A stretch of DNA of 64,000 nt from Mycetocola_A sp015752285 (GCF_015752285.1 NZ_JADOUY010000001.1:248001-312000), one strand, 5' to 3'; counted from the first letter of the stretch, positions 8,109-17,689 are shown. Notes: a model not told the origin generated them from the letters alone. Translations and numbers: made by a program.

Positions 8109-9395
8109 CTACGCGCGCACTCGCCGGAGCAGCATCCGTCCGCCGATGCCGACGGCGAGCACCGCGACGCCGGCCGCGATCCCGAGCGGGGGCAGCGTGA
8201 CGACGAGAACGAGGCATCCGACCATGCCGAGGATCTGCAGCCAGCGCGGGAACCGCCGGTCAGGGCTCTTTTGCGTGAAAGCCGACAGGTTAGCGATGAA
8301 GTAGTACAGCAACACCCCGAACGATGAGAAAGCGATCGCACCGCGCAGATCGGCGACAAGCACGACGGCGATCACAACGGCACCGAGCACGAGCTCAGCA
8401 CGGTGCGGCACCCGGTAACGCGGATGCACCGCCGCAAGTGCACGGGGAAGGTCACCTTCGCGGGCCATCGCCAGGCTCGTTCGCCCGATACCCGAGATCA
8501 GGGCGAGCAGCGCCCCCAGCGACGCGGCTGCGGCACCGAATCGCACGACCGGTGCTGCCCAGTCCCAGCCACCAGCGACCGCGACGTCGACCAGCGGGGC
8601 GGCGGAGTTCCCGAGGGCCTCAGGTCCGAGCGTGCGCAGCGACACGACCGCAACCACGACGTAGACCGCGACGGCGATCGCCAGGGCACCGAGGATGGCT
8701 CGCGGGATGGTGCGGGCAGGATCACGCACCTCCTCCCCCATGGTCGCGATGCGGGCATACCCGGCGAAGGCGAAGAACAGGAGTCCTGCCGATTGCAGAA
8801 CGGCGTACGCGTCGGCATCCATCGGGGCGTTCATCGCCAGCCAGGCCGTGACCGGATTGCCGCCGACGAACGCGAAGGAGATCGGGGCGGCCGGAGCGGA
8901 GAGCCCTGCAGCGACGACGACAGCGAGAACCAGAAGGCAGATCACGACGAGCACACGGGTGAGGAGCGCGGTGCGCGTCACACCGAAGTAGTTCACCGCA
9001 ACGAGCGCGGCCACCGCGAGGGCAGCGACGGGGCGCTCCCAGCCTGCCGGCGCCGCGTATGCCGCGAACGTCAGGGCCATCGCTGCGCAACTCGCGGTTT
9101 TGCCGATCACGAAGCTCCAGCCGGCGGCGAAGCCCCACCCCGCACCGAGTCGCTCACGGCCGTAGAGGTAGGTGCCACCGGATGACGGGTATTGCGCGGC
9201 CAGCTGGGCGGATGCCGTCGCGTTGCAATATGCGATGACGGCCGCGATCGCGAGCCCGACGAGCAAACCCCAGCCTGCAGCCGAAGCGGCAGGCGCGAAG
9301 GCGGCGAACACTCCAGCCCCCACCATGGAACCGAGGCCGATGAAGATGGCATCGCCAAGCCCGAGTCGCCGTGCAAGCCGTGTATTCACACCCAC
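8109..9395 (-). CDS. APC-superfamily amino acid/polyamine permease
   Basis: This 428-residue protein has about twelve hydrophobic segments. The first carries the APC signature GDAIFIGLGSMVGAGVFAAF, followed by the conserved YPSSGGTYLYGRERLG after TM2. It would import amino acids or amines by proton symport across the inner membrane. The start is a GTG (first residues V/M-GVNTRLARR). No strong ribosome-binding site is seen, and a 19-bp-arm palindrome ends only 6 bases upstream, so the start is the weakest part of this call. It lies downstream of the putrescine-degradation genes on the same strand and may belong to that regulon. Confidence 0.88.
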   Translation of the reverse strand: MGVNTRLARRLGLGDAIFIGLGSMVGAGVFAAFAPAASAAGWGLLVGLAIAAVIAYCNATASAQLAAQYPSSGGTYLYGRERLGAGWGFAAGWSFVIGKTASCAAMALTFAAYAAPAGWERPVAALAVAALVAVNYFGVTRTALLTRVLVVICLLVLAVVVAAGLSAPAAPISFAFVGGNPVTAWLAMNAPMDADAYAVLQSAGLLFFAFAGYARIATMGEEVRDPARTIPRAILGALAIAVAVYVVVAVVSLRTLGPEALGNSAAPLVDVAVAGGWDWAAPVVRFGAAAASLGALLALISGIGRTSLAMAREGDLPRALAAVHPRYRVPHRAELVLGAVVIAVVLVADLRGAIAFSSFGVLLYYFIANLSAFTQKSPDRRFPRWLQILGMVGCLVLVVTLPPLGIAAGVAVLAVGIGGRMLLRRVRA

Positions 9396-9400
9396 ACGCT

Positions 9401-9466
9401 ACGCGAGTTGCTGGGTTTGCAGGGGTGTCGGCACCGGCCGACCACCTCAAACCCAGCATCTCGCGT
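9401..9466. repeat. Intergenic palindrome, copy A
   Basis: The arms at 9401-9419 and 9448-9466 are inverted copies of ACGCGAGTTGCTGGGTTTG with one mismatch. The 28-bp centre (from AGGGGTGTCGG to CCGACCACCT) is itself partly self-complementary. A second, diverged copy lies at 54381-54443 after trkA. It sits exactly between two APC permease genes and could act as a transcript-end or mRNA-stabilising hairpin. Confidence 0.8.
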
Positions 9467-9475
9467 GGAGAAAGG

Positions 9476-11017
9476 TCACACCGGCAGCTCGTCGAGCTCT
9501 TCGTCTTCTGTGCCGTCGGAGCGACCGACCGTGAGTGTCTCCCCACGGAAGAAGGCCGGCCGACGGATCGCCTGGATGATCATGATGACGATGCCCGACA
9601 CGATCACGACCATGCCGAGGATGAAGACCAGTCCGACGCCGGCGATATTCGATCCGCTGCCGTAGTCCGGGTCCATGCTGTCGATGATGGTCGTGAAGAA
9701 CAGCACGGCCAGGATGATTCCGCCGACGAGCGGGAACAACAGCTGGAAGACGAAGTTCCTGAACGAGTTGAAGAACTGCGTGCGGAAGTACCAGACCGCC
9801 GCGAAAGCGGTGATCCCGTAGTAGAAGCAGATCATCATGCCGAGCGCGGTGATCGTGTCCCAGAGCACGTCTTCGGAGATGAATCGCATGATGGCGTAGA
9901 ACGCGGATGCCACGACGGCCGACACGATCGTCGCGTACCCCGGGGTGAGGAACCGCGGGGAGACCCGCGAGAATTTCTCGGGGAGCGCGCCGTAGTGCCC
10001 CATGGCGAGCAGCGTTCGAGCCGGCGATACGAAGGTCGACTGCAGTGAAGCGGCCGAGCTCGACAGCACAGCGATCGAGACGAGGATCGCGAGCGGTCCG
10101 AGAACGGGCCCGGCGAGCGCGAAGAACACGTTGCCCTGGATGTCTTCGTTGCCGAGGCCGAACTCCCCGGTCCCGATCCCGGCGAAACTGATGGATGCCG
10201 TGGCGATGAGCAGGTACAGGACGACGATGATGAACACGGTGAGGGTGGCGGCGCGACCGGGAGTGGAGCGTGATCCCTTGGTCTCCTCGTTCATCGTCAG
10301 TGTGACATCCCAACCCCAGAAGATGAAGATCGAGAGCGAGAGTCCGGCGGCGAATGAGCTGAACGACTCGACGGCGAACGGATTGAACCACTCGAGACTG
10401 ACCGGTGTCGCATCGAATGCGGAACCGTTGGCGACGTGCACGAACGCGACCACGCCGAACAGTACGAGCACGATCAGCTGGAACCCGACGAGCACGTACT
10501 GCACCTTCTGAGTGGTCTGCATGTCGCGGTACGAGATCGCCGTCGCCCCGAGCATGAACGCCAGACAGGTGAGAACGTTGATGACCGGGTTGAGGGCGAG
10601 GTCGGCGATGTCAGGATTGTTGAAGATCTGCGCGAGCATCAGGTAAAAGAAGTCCACGGCGATGCCCGCGAGGTTCGACAGGACGAGGATCGTGGCTGCG
10701 ATCAGCCCCCAGCCGGCCATCCAGCCGATCCACGGCCCGAACGCCCGCGTCGCCCAGGTGAACGATGTGCCACTGTCCGGCATCGACCGGTTGAGTTCCC
10801 GGTAGCCGAATGCGACGAGCAGCATCGGGATGAAGCCGACGAGGATGATGGCTGGCACCTGCAGTCCCACCTCGGAGACGGTCGGGCCGAGGGCAGCTGT
10901 CATCGTGTACGCCGGGGCGATGCACGAGATGCCGATGACGATGGCGCCGATGAGTCCGACGGATCCGGCGCTCAGGCCTTTCTTGGAGAGTCCGTGTTCG
11001 GACTTCGTTGTGCTCAT
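9476..11017 (-). CDS. APC-superfamily permease of the putrescine/GABA cluster
   Basis: This 513-residue permease has twelve or more transmembrane helices and opens with GLIGAIVIGISCIAPAYTMT (TM1). Conserved PDSGTSFTWATRAFGPWIGW follows TM2. The cytoplasmic C-terminus ends RRPAFFRGETLTVGRSDGTEDEELDELPV, and the FFRGE(T/S)L motif recurs in the permease at 24928-26487, so the two are paralogues. It starts 4 bp after the universal stress protein gene in an operon with putrescine oxidase and GABA-shunt enzymes. It is therefore the best candidate for the putrescine or GABA importer. Substrate is inferred from context only. Confidence 0.9.
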   Translation of the reverse strand: MSTTKSEHGLSKKGLSAGSVGLIGAIVIGISCIAPAYTMTAALGPTVSEVGLQVPAIILVGFIPMLLVAFGYRELNRSMPDSGTSFTWATRAFGPWIGWMAGWGLIAATILVLSNLAGIAVDFFYLMLAQIFNNPDIADLALNPVINVLTCLAFMLGATAISYRDMQTTQKVQYVLVGFQLIVLVLFGVVAFVHVANGSAFDATPVSLEWFNPFAVESFSSFAAGLSLSIFIFWGWDVTLTMNEETKGSRSTPGRAATLTVFIIVVLYLLIATASISFAGIGTGEFGLGNEDIQGNVFFALAGPVLGPLAILVSIAVLSSSAASLQSTFVSPARTLLAMGHYGALPEKFSRVSPRFLTPGYATIVSAVVASAFYAIMRFISEDVLWDTITALGMMICFYYGITAFAAVWYFRTQFFNSFRNFVFQLLFPLVGGIILAVLFFTTIIDSMDPDYGSGSNIAGVGLVFILGMVVIVSGIVIMIIQAIRRPAFFRGETLTVGRSDGTEDEELDELPV

Positions 11018-11021
11018 GTTC

Positions 11022-11900
11022 TCAGTCCTCGAGGGTCAGAACGGAGTCGCGGGGGACCACGACCATGGGGACGGGCAGTTCGCGCAGCATCTTCGCCGCG
11101 GTCGAGCCCAGAAAGATGTGCCTCGGCTTGGCGAGGCGGCTGGAACCGACGAAGACCACTTCTTCCGGTTCCCAGTCGACCTGGTTGACGGCATCCTCGA
11201 CCCGGTTTCCGGATGCTGTGAGTACCGAAACGTCGATGTCCTCCGGCAGGTGCTCCGCAGCGTAAGCCAGCACCTGTTCGGCGTGCGTAGCAGCGCGCTC
11301 GGCGACAGCGGGTGGGGTGGCCATGTCGTCCATGTCGAGGGTGACCAGTGAGATCAGCCGCATCGGAACATGGGCGGCCCGAGCCGCTAGCACGGCGGCG
11401 TCGAGCAGTTCGGAGGCCCCTGGTCGGGTGCCGACGGCGCAGGTGACCCGTGTCACGGTGTTCAGACCGACGGTGGAGCTCGACCCTTCGGGGGCCAGGG
11501 CGACCGGCACGACGGCGGAGTGCAGCAGGGCGCCGGCCACGCTCCCGACCGTCGCGCGGCCGAGGAGACCTCCCCGTGCGGCACCGACGATGATCATCGA
11601 CCCTTCGAGGTCGCGGCTGGTGTCGAGCAGCCCCCGGGCGAACGACTCGGCGTAGACGATGTGGGTCTGGGTCGGGACGTCTCGAGGCACGGCCGCAGCG
11701 GCATCCTTCAGCCACCCCTGGGCGGTCTCATGCAGGAATCGTTCATACCCCGTGTCGGACGGGACGAGAGTCGGTCGAGCCTCACTGCGGAGGACGATCA
11801 CGATGTCGAGGCTGGCGGCCATCGACCGGGCCAGTCTCACCCCGAGCGCGAGCGCGTCGGCGCCGGCGGGGGTGTCTGTGTAGCCAACGATGTAACGCAT
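11022..11900 (-). CDS. Tandem universal stress protein (two Usp domains)
   Basis: This 292-residue protein contains two UspA folds in tandem (about 1-140 and 150-290). Both have the ATP-binding type motif: GAARGGLLGRATVGSVAGALL in the first and GSSRLAKPRHIFLGSTAAKMLREL in the second. Each domain ends in VPVALAP or VPMVVVP. Usp proteins of this type bind ATP and support survival under starvation or hypoxia. It is located between the oxidase and permease genes on the same strand, so it is probably co-regulated with amine use, perhaps against the H2O2 and aldehyde stress from putrescine oxidation (inference). Confidence 0.92.
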   Translation of the reverse strand: MRYIVGYTDTPAGADALALGVRLARSMAASLDIVIVLRSEARPTLVPSDTGYERFLHETAQGWLKDAAAAVPRDVPTQTHIVYAESFARGLLDTSRDLEGSMIIVGAARGGLLGRATVGSVAGALLHSAVVPVALAPEGSSSTVGLNTVTRVTCAVGTRPGASELLDAAVLAARAAHVPMRLISLVTLDMDDMATPPAVAERAATHAEQVLAYAAEHLPEDIDVSVLTASGNRVEDAVNQVDWEPEEVVFVGSSRLAKPRHIFLGSTAAKMLRELPVPMVVVPRDSVLTLED

Positions 11901-11950
11901 GGGTGAGGGTGCTCCTTTGCGGTCGGGTACTGCAGGGAAAAGCCAGGGTG

Positions 11951-11998
11951 GTGCGGGTCGGGCGTGGTGCGGGTCGGGCGGTGCGGGTGATGGGGTGT
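11951..11998 (+). other. G-quadruplex-capable direct-repeat spacer
   Basis: The plus strand carries GTGCGGGTCGGGCG twice (11951-11964 and 11967-11980), plus a partial third copy (11981-11990). Within 11971-11995 there are four runs of at least three G with loops of 2, 6 and 4 bases, which meets the usual G-quadruplex rule. The flanking genes are read from the minus strand, so the G-rich strand is the template strand between the oxidase and usp genes. Confidence 0.6.
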
Positions 11999-12007
11999 GG
12001 GCGGTGG

Positions 12008-13366
12008 TCAGGTGGTGTGGCGGAGCAGGATGGCGTCTGCGGTCTCACGACCGACCCGGATGGCTCCGTCGACGTGCTGGTAGCCCTCGGCGGCGAGATC
12101 GCTGCACGACCAGTGGATCGGACCGACCGGGGTACGGAGATCGGCACCGTATCGGTGCAGTCCGCCCATGTCGAAGCTCGCAGCGTATGCGCCTCTGGTC
12201 CACTCCTCGGAGCCCCAGTCGCTCTCGTAGTACACGACGGGGTTCAGAGCCTGTTCGCCGTAGTAGTGCGACAGCGAGGTGAGGATGACCTGTTTGCGTT
12301 CTTCGGCGCTGAGCGTGAAGACGTGGTCGGCCTTCTTGTCCGAGACGAAGCCGACGAGGGTACCTCGGGGGTCGTCATGGTTGGTGTTGTCGTATGCCTC
12401 GTGCACGAGCTCGTACGGGCTGAAGGCCGTACCGGAGAGACCGGCATCGCGCCAGAATGGCGTCTCGTAGACGGCATGCACCTTGATCACGAAGCCGAGC
12501 GACAGGTGCTGGTGCATCTGCTGCTGCCGGCGCGGAAGCGGGGGCTGGAAGTCGATGCGCGAGTACAGGTTCGGTGGCACGGCAACGATCGCGTGGCGGG
12601 CGCTGACCGTCATGCCGTCTGCGACCGCGGTGACGCCGGCATCCGTCCACTCCAGTCGGCGCACGGGCTGACCGAGGAAGACGTCGTCTCCGAGCTTCTC
12701 GGCGAGAAGCAGCGGAACCTGCTGCAGCCCGCCGATCACCCGCTTGTCGAGGATGAAGTCCGCGTCGACGAGGTGCGAGAAGCTCCCGGCGGATGCCGCC
12801 ATCAGAATCGCCTGCAACGCCGAGAACGCGTGGGCGGGCTTGGTGATCATCGCCTCGGCGATGAAGAGGGCGATGTTGTCGCGTGCTTCGATGTCGTCGG
12901 TCTGAGTCGTGAGCCACTCGATCCAGGTGACCGAGTCGAGCTCCTTCGCAAGCGGGTGCGCCCACGGTTCACGGGGTCCGATGTCGGCGACGAGCGCGTC
13001 GAGCACGTTGATGAGGCGTTCCATCTCGCGCTGCGTCGATGCGGCGACCGGGAAGATCTCGCCCGTGAACCGGGTCTGCTCGCCGATCGCGTTGATGTAG
13101 ACGCTGTCTCCCTCGCGGTAGCGCGAGTAGGTCTGCAGGCCGAGCTCGTCGAGCGTCTCGATGAGGGCATCCTGGTCGGGGGAGACCCACTGGCCGCCGA
13201 GTTCGAGCATCGCCCCGTCGACGTCGTCTGTCCAGAGTCGCCCACCGACGCGGTCTCGCGCCTCGAGCACGGCGACACTCAGTCCGGCGGCGCGCAGCCG
13301 GGTAGCCGCGGTGAGTCCGGATGCTCCGGCGCCGACGATGACGACGTCCCGCTGCAGGTCTGTCAT
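12008..13366 (-). CDS. puo: Flavin monoamine oxidase, putrescine-oxidase-like
   Basis: This 452-residue FAD enzyme begins with the dinucleotide-binding motif VVIVGAGASGLTAATRLRAAG (residues 8-28) and continues VLEARDRVGGRLWT and LELGGQWVSPDQ, standard flavin amine oxidase motifs. Length and sequence style match actinobacterial putrescine oxidases, which turn putrescine plus O2 into 4-aminobutanal, NH3 and H2O2. ATG 13366 is preferred: GAAAGTGAG precedes it, while a GTG 24 bases upstream overlaps the previous stop but gives an extra MTTESENT. Neighbouring aminobutyraldehyde and succinate-semialdehyde dehydrogenases support a putrescine substrate. Another monoamine cannot be excluded. Confidence 0.85.
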   Translation of the reverse strand: MTDLQRDVVIVGAGASGLTAATRLRAAGLSVAVLEARDRVGGRLWTDDVDGAMLELGGQWVSPDQDALIETLDELGLQTYSRYREGDSVYINAIGEQTRFTGEIFPVAASTQREMERLINVLDALVADIGPREPWAHPLAKELDSVTWIEWLTTQTDDIEARDNIALFIAEAMITKPAHAFSALQAILMAASAGSFSHLVDADFILDKRVIGGLQQVPLLLAEKLGDDVFLGQPVRRLEWTDAGVTAVADGMTVSARHAIVAVPPNLYSRIDFQPPLPRRQQQMHQHLSLGFVIKVHAVYETPFWRDAGLSGTAFSPYELVHEAYDNTNHDDPRGTLVGFVSDKKADHVFTLSAEERKQVILTSLSHYYGEQALNPVVYYESDWGSEEWTRGAYAASFDMGGLHRYGADLRTPVGPIHWSCSDLAAEGYQHVDGAIRVGRETADAILLRHTT

Positions 13367-13386
13367 GGTGTTCTCACTTTCGGTTG

Positions 13387-14826
13387 TCACAACGCGCTCA
13401 TCACGTGCTTGATGCGGGTGTAGTCCTCGAGCCCGTAGGACGAGAGATCCTTGCCGTAGCCGGACATCTTGAAGCCGCCGTGTGGCATCTCGGCGGCGAG
13501 CAGGATGTGGGTGTTGATCCACACGGCACCGAAGTCGAGATCGCGTGAGACGCGCATCGCCGTGCCATGGTCTTTCGTCCAGACGCTCGATGCGAGTGCG
13601 TACTGCACGTCGTTGGCCATCTCGACGGCCTCTTCTTCGGTCGAGAAGCTCTGCACGGTGAGCACGGGGCCGAAGGTCTCCTCCTGCACGCAGGTGTCCA
13701 CCTGGCTCACCCCGGTGATGACGGTCGGGGCGTAGTAGAACCCGGTCTCTCCGACCCGATGGCCGCCGGTCGCGACGGTGGCGTGCGCTGGCAGGGAGTC
13801 GATCACGCTCGATACCTTCGCGAAGTGCGACGCGTTGTTGAGCGGGCCGTAGTAGGCATCCGGATCCTCGGCGTCGCCGGTCTTCGTGGCCTCGGCCGCC
13901 TTCACCAGTTCGGCGACGAACGCGTCGTGGATCGACTCGTGCACGAGAACACGGGTCACTGCGGTGCAGTCCTGGCCGGCGTTGAAGTAGCCGGCACCGG
14001 CCACCCCTTCGGCGGTGGCCGCGATGTCGGCGTCGGCGAACACGATCGCAGGAGCCTTGCCGCCGAGTTCGAGGTGCGCCCGGTGCAGGTTCTTCGCAGC
14101 GGATGCCGCAACGGCCATTCCGGCGCGGACCGACCCGGTGATCGAGACGAGGCCGGGCACGGGATGCTCGGTCATCGCCTGACCGGTCGCCCCGTTGCCG
14201 AGGATCACGTTGAGAACACCGTCAGGCAGGATGCCCTGGGTCAGGCGGGCGAGAACGAGCGTCGATTCGGGGGTGGTGTCACTGGGTTTGAGCACGACGG
14301 TGTTCCCAGCGGCGAGCGCCGGTGCGATCTTCCAGATCGCCATCATGATCGGATAGTTCCACGGGGTGACCTGGGCGACGACTCCGATCGGTTCGCGGCG
14401 CACGAACGAGGTGTGTCCCTCCAGGTACTCCCCGGCGCTCTTTCCCTCGAGTACGCGAGCGGCACCGGCGAAGAACCGCAGGTGGTCCGCCCCGGCGATC
14501 ACCTCTTCAGCCCTGATCGCTTCGCGCGGCTGGCCGGTGTTGCGATGCTGCGCCTCGACGAGTTCGTCTGCGTTCGCCTCCATGGCATCCGCGATCTGCA
14601 ACAGCATTGCCTGGCGCTGGCCGGGCGTGGTGCGCTTCCAGGTGGCGAATGCCGTCTTCGCGGCGTCGAATGCCGTGTTCACATCGTCGAGTGTCGAAAT
14701 CGGCGAGCGCGCGACGACCTCTCCTGAGGCGGGGTTGATCACATCGATCGTATCGACAGCGGATGCGTCGACGAACCGGCCGCCGACGTAGTTCTGCAGA
14801 GTGCTCGGAGTCGTCATCGTTCTCAT
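13387..14826 (-). CDS. patD: Gamma-aminobutyraldehyde dehydrogenase
   Basis: This 479-residue NAD(P)-dependent aldehyde dehydrogenase oxidises 4-aminobutanal to GABA. Visible motifs are TPWNYPIMMAIWKIAPALAAGN (cofactor and substrate channel), HLELGGKAPAIVFADADI (catalytic Glu region) and GQDCTAVTRVLVHESIHD with the catalytic Cys. The GQDCTA form is typical of PatD/YdcW rather than of GabD. Two ATGs 9 bp apart are possible; AAAGGA precedes the first. It lies between the putative putrescine oxidase (20 bp downstream) and gabD, consistent with a linear pathway operon. Confidence 0.88.
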   Translation of the reverse strand: MRTMTTPSTLQNYVGGRFVDASAVDTIDVINPASGEVVARSPISTLDDVNTAFDAAKTAFATWKRTTPGQRQAMLLQIADAMEANADELVEAQHRNTGQPREAIRAEEVIAGADHLRFFAGAARVLEGKSAGEYLEGHTSFVRREPIGVVAQVTPWNYPIMMAIWKIAPALAAGNTVVLKPSDTTPESTLVLARLTQGILPDGVLNVILGNGATGQAMTEHPVPGLVSITGSVRAGMAVAASAAKNLHRAHLELGGKAPAIVFADADIAATAEGVAGAGYFNAGQDCTAVTRVLVHESIHDAFVAELVKAAEATKTGDAEDPDAYYGPLNNASHFAKVSSVIDSLPAHATVATGGHRVGETGFYYAPTVITGVSQVDTCVQEETFGPVLTVQSFSTEEEAVEMANDVQYALASSVWTKDHGTAMRVSRDLDFGAVWINTHILLAAEMPHGGFKMSGYGKDLSSYGLEDYTRIKHVMSAL

Positions 14827-14834
14827 CTGTCCTT

Positions 14835-16289
14835 TCAGGGAACCGGAGTCATCGTGTACTTGGTCGACAGGTATTCGTGGATTCCTTCGAATCCGCCTTC
14901 CCTGCCGATGCCGGACTGTTTGACGCCGCCGAACGGGGCGGCGGCGTTCGAGATCACGCCGACGTTGAGCCCCATCATGCCGGTCTGCAGCTTGTCGATC
15001 ATGCGCTGGCCCCGTGCGAGGTCCTTCGTGAAGACGTAGCTGACGAGACCGTACTCGGTGTCATTGGCGAGCCGCACGGCATCCGCCTCGTCGGTGAACG
15101 GGACGATCGCGAGAACCGGGCCGAAGATCTCTTCACGGAGGATGTCTGAACCGGGCTGGACGTCGGTGAGCACCGTTGGAGCGAAGAAGGTTCCATCGCG
15201 GTCGACGGGGGCGCCTCCGGTGAGGAGGGTCGCGCCTTTCGACACGGCGTCGTCGACGAGCTTGCCGGCCTTCGCCACCGCCCGGTCGTCGATGAGCGGA
15301 CCGATGGTGACGCCCTCTTCGGTGCCACGGCCGATGCCGAAACCCTTCACCCGTTCGGTGACGCGACGAGCGAACTCGTCGACGACCGATGCGTGCACGA
15401 TGAACCGGTTCGCTGCGGTGCATGCCTGCCCGATGTTGCGGAATTTGGCGGCGATCGCACCGTCGACGGCTGCGTCGAGGTCGGCGTCATCGAAGACGAC
15501 GAACGGGGCGTTGCCGCCGAGTTCCATCGACGTGCGCAGTACGTTCGTCGCCGACTGCTGGATGAGCTTCTGCCCCACAGGGGTCGACCCGGTGAAGCTG
15601 AGTTTGCGCAGCCGTGAGTCGTGAAGGAGCGGTTCGGTGACGGCGCTCGACGACGAGGTGGTGAGAACGTTGACGACTCCGGCGGGGAGGCCGGCGTCGT
15701 CGAGGAGCTTCGCGAAGTAGAGCGTGGTCAGCGGGGTGAGCGACGCGGGTTTGATCACCACGGTGCAGCCGGCGGCGAGCGCCGGTGCGATCTTGCGGGT
15801 GGCCATCGCGAGCGGGAAGTTCCACGGTGTGATCAGGTAGCACGGACCGACAGGATGCTGCGAGACGATCATGCGGCCGGTGCCCTCTGGGTTGACGCCG
15901 TACCGGCCGGTGATCCGCACGGCTTCTTCGCTGAACCAGCGCAGGAACTCGCCGCCGTAGGTGACCTCGCCGTTCGATTCGGCGAGCGGCTTGCCCATTT
16001 CGAGCGTCATCAGCAGAGCGAATTCGTCTCGGCGTTCCTGCAGGAGGTCGAACGCTTTTCTCAGGATGTCCGATCGAACCCGCGGCGCTGTCGCCGCCCA
16101 GTCATCCTGCACGGCGACAGCGGCATCGAGCGCTGCGGTCGCGTCGGCGGCGCTGGCGTCGGCGATCGACGCGAGCACGACGCCGGTCGACGGATCGAGG
16201 ACGTCGATCGTCGATGCGGTCGGGCGCCACTTCCCCCCGATGAACAGTCCGGTCGGAACGTGAGCCAACAGGTCTTTCTCGGAAATCAC
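14835..16289 (-). CDS. gabD: Succinate-semialdehyde dehydrogenase
   Basis: This 484-residue aldehyde dehydrogenase converts succinate semialdehyde to succinate, feeding the TCA cycle. Motifs include LITPWNFPLAMATRKIAPALAAGC, MELGGNAPFVVFDDADLDAAV with the catalytic Glu, and NIGQACTAANRFIVH with the catalytic Cys; FGGVKQSGIGREGG marks the C-terminus. The spacing and 'GNAPFVVFDDAD' form match GabD proteins. Its ATG overlaps the gabT stop (ATGA), so the two are translationally coupled. Confidence 0.93.
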   Translation of the reverse strand: MISEKDLLAHVPTGLFIGGKWRPTASTIDVLDPSTGVVLASIADASAADATAALDAAVAVQDDWAATAPRVRSDILRKAFDLLQERRDEFALLMTLEMGKPLAESNGEVTYGGEFLRWFSEEAVRITGRYGVNPEGTGRMIVSQHPVGPCYLITPWNFPLAMATRKIAPALAAGCTVVIKPASLTPLTTLYFAKLLDDAGLPAGVVNVLTTSSSSAVTEPLLHDSRLRKLSFTGSTPVGQKLIQQSATNVLRTSMELGGNAPFVVFDDADLDAAVDGAIAAKFRNIGQACTAANRFIVHASVVDEFARRVTERVKGFGIGRGTEEGVTIGPLIDDRAVAKAGKLVDDAVSKGATLLTGGAPVDRDGTFFAPTVLTDVQPGSDILREEIFGPVLAIVPFTDEADAVRLANDTEYGLVSYVFTKDLARGQRMIDKLQTGMMGLNVGVISNAAAPFGGVKQSGIGREGGFEGIHEYLSTKYTMTPVP

Positions 16290-17632
16290 GCGTTCTCCAA
16301 TGCGGTCAGGACGACGTCGATGCCTTCGGCAAGGAGGGCGTCTGGGATGGACAGGGGTGGCAGGAAACGGATGACGTTGCCGTACGTTCCGCAGGTCAGC
16401 ACGATCACACCGGCCTGATGGCAGGCCCGAGCGACGGCGCTGGTCAGCGCGGCATCCGGTTCGTTCGTTTCGGGGTCGACGAACTCGACGGCGATCATCG
16501 CGCCGCGACCGCGGATGTCGCCGATGCGCGGGTCGATCGCCTGGGCGAGGGCGAAACGCTCGACGAGTGTCGCCTCGATGCGCCGCGCCGCGCCGGCCAG
16601 GTCGTCTTCGATGTAGGTCTCGATCGCGGCGAGAGCTGCTGCGCAGGCGATCGGGTTGCCGCCGTACGTGCCACCGAGCCCACCGGTGTGTGTCGCGTCG
16701 AGGATCTCGGCGCGACCGGTGATCGCCGACAGCGGCAGGCCGCCTGCGATGCCCTTCGCAGTGACGACGATGTCAGGGACGATGTTCTCGTGTTCGCTGG
16801 CGAACATGGTGCCGGTGCGCGCGAAACCGGTCTGCACCTCGTCGGCGATGAAGACGACGCCATTCGTGCTGGCCCAGTCGACGAGTGCGGGGAGGAATCC
16901 GTCGGCGGGAACGATGAAGCCGCCCTCCCCCTGGATCGGCTCGACGATGATCGCCGCGAGGTTGGTCGCCCCGACCTGCTTCTCGATCATCGAGATCGCG
17001 CGCTTCGCGGCATCCGCCCCGCTCAGTCCGTCGCGGAAGGGGTATGACATCGGGGCGCGATAGATCTCGGAAGCGAACGGGCCGAAGCCGCTCTTGTATG
17101 GCATCGACTTGGCGGTGAGTGCCATCGTCAGGTTGGTGCGGCCGTGATACGCGTGGTCGAAGGCGACAACGGCCTGCTTGCCGGTGTAGCTGCGCGCCAC
17201 CTTGATGGCGTTCTCGACGGCTTCAGCGCCGGAGTTGAACAGGGCGCTGCGTTTCTCGTGGCTTCCCGGCGTGAGTTCGTTGAGTTTCTCGGCGACCTCC
17301 ACGTACGAGTCGTACGGGGTGATCATGAAGCAGGTGTGGGTGAACGCGGCGACCTGCGCCTGCACGGCGTCGACCACCCGAGGGGCGCTGTTGCCGACGC
17401 CGGTGACGGCGATGCCGGAACCGAGGTCGATGAACGAGTTCCCGTCGACGTCCACAACCACTCCACCGCCTGCCGATTCAGCGAACACCGGCATCGTCGT
17501 GCCGACCGCTGAGGCGACGGCACGGTTCTTGCGAGCCATCAGAGCCTCGGAGCGCGGACCGGGGATCGCCGTCACGATCCTGCGTTCCTGGGTCAGGGCC
17601 GGCCCGCCGGTCGGGGTCGAGGTCAGGGTCAT
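16286..17632 (-). CDS. gabT: 4-aminobutyrate aminotransferase
   Basis: This 448-residue class III PLP aminotransferase transfers the amino group of GABA to 2-oxoglutarate, giving succinate semialdehyde. It shows FNSGAEAVENAIKVARSYTG, FDHAYHGRTNLTMALT, IVEPIQGEGGFIVP, FIADEVQTGFARTG and the PLP lysine in TAKGIAGGLPLSAITG, then GTYGGNPIACAAA. It is the first gene of the putrescine/GABA operon and is divergent from a PucR-family regulator. A GAAGGAG site lies 9 bases upstream of the ATG. Confidence 0.95.
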   Translation of the reverse strand: MTLTSTPTGGPALTQERRIVTAIPGPRSEALMARKNRAVASAVGTTMPVFAESAGGGVVVDVDGNSFIDLGSGIAVTGVGNSAPRVVDAVQAQVAAFTHTCFMITPYDSYVEVAEKLNELTPGSHEKRSALFNSGAEAVENAIKVARSYTGKQAVVAFDHAYHGRTNLTMALTAKSMPYKSGFGPFASEIYRAPMSYPFRDGLSGADAAKRAISMIEKQVGATNLAAIIVEPIQGEGGFIVPADGFLPALVDWASTNGVVFIADEVQTGFARTGTMFASEHENIVPDIVVTAKGIAGGLPLSAITGRAEILDATHTGGLGGTYGGNPIACAAALAAIETYIEDDLAGAARRIEATLVERFALAQAIDPRIGDIRGRGAMIAVEFVDPETNEPDAALTSAVARACHQAGVIVLTCGTYGNVIRFLPPLSIPDALLAEGIDVVLTALENA

Positions 17633-17689
17633 CGTCGCGGTCTCCTTCGCTGGTCGCGTGCTTGCCAGACTAGGAGTGCCCCTCCCCGA

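Noticed and set aside
9192..11188. Plus-strand open frames across the permease and stress genes
   Set aside because: These are shadows of real minus-strand genes: their composition is rich in Arg/Asp/His and no domains are recognised.
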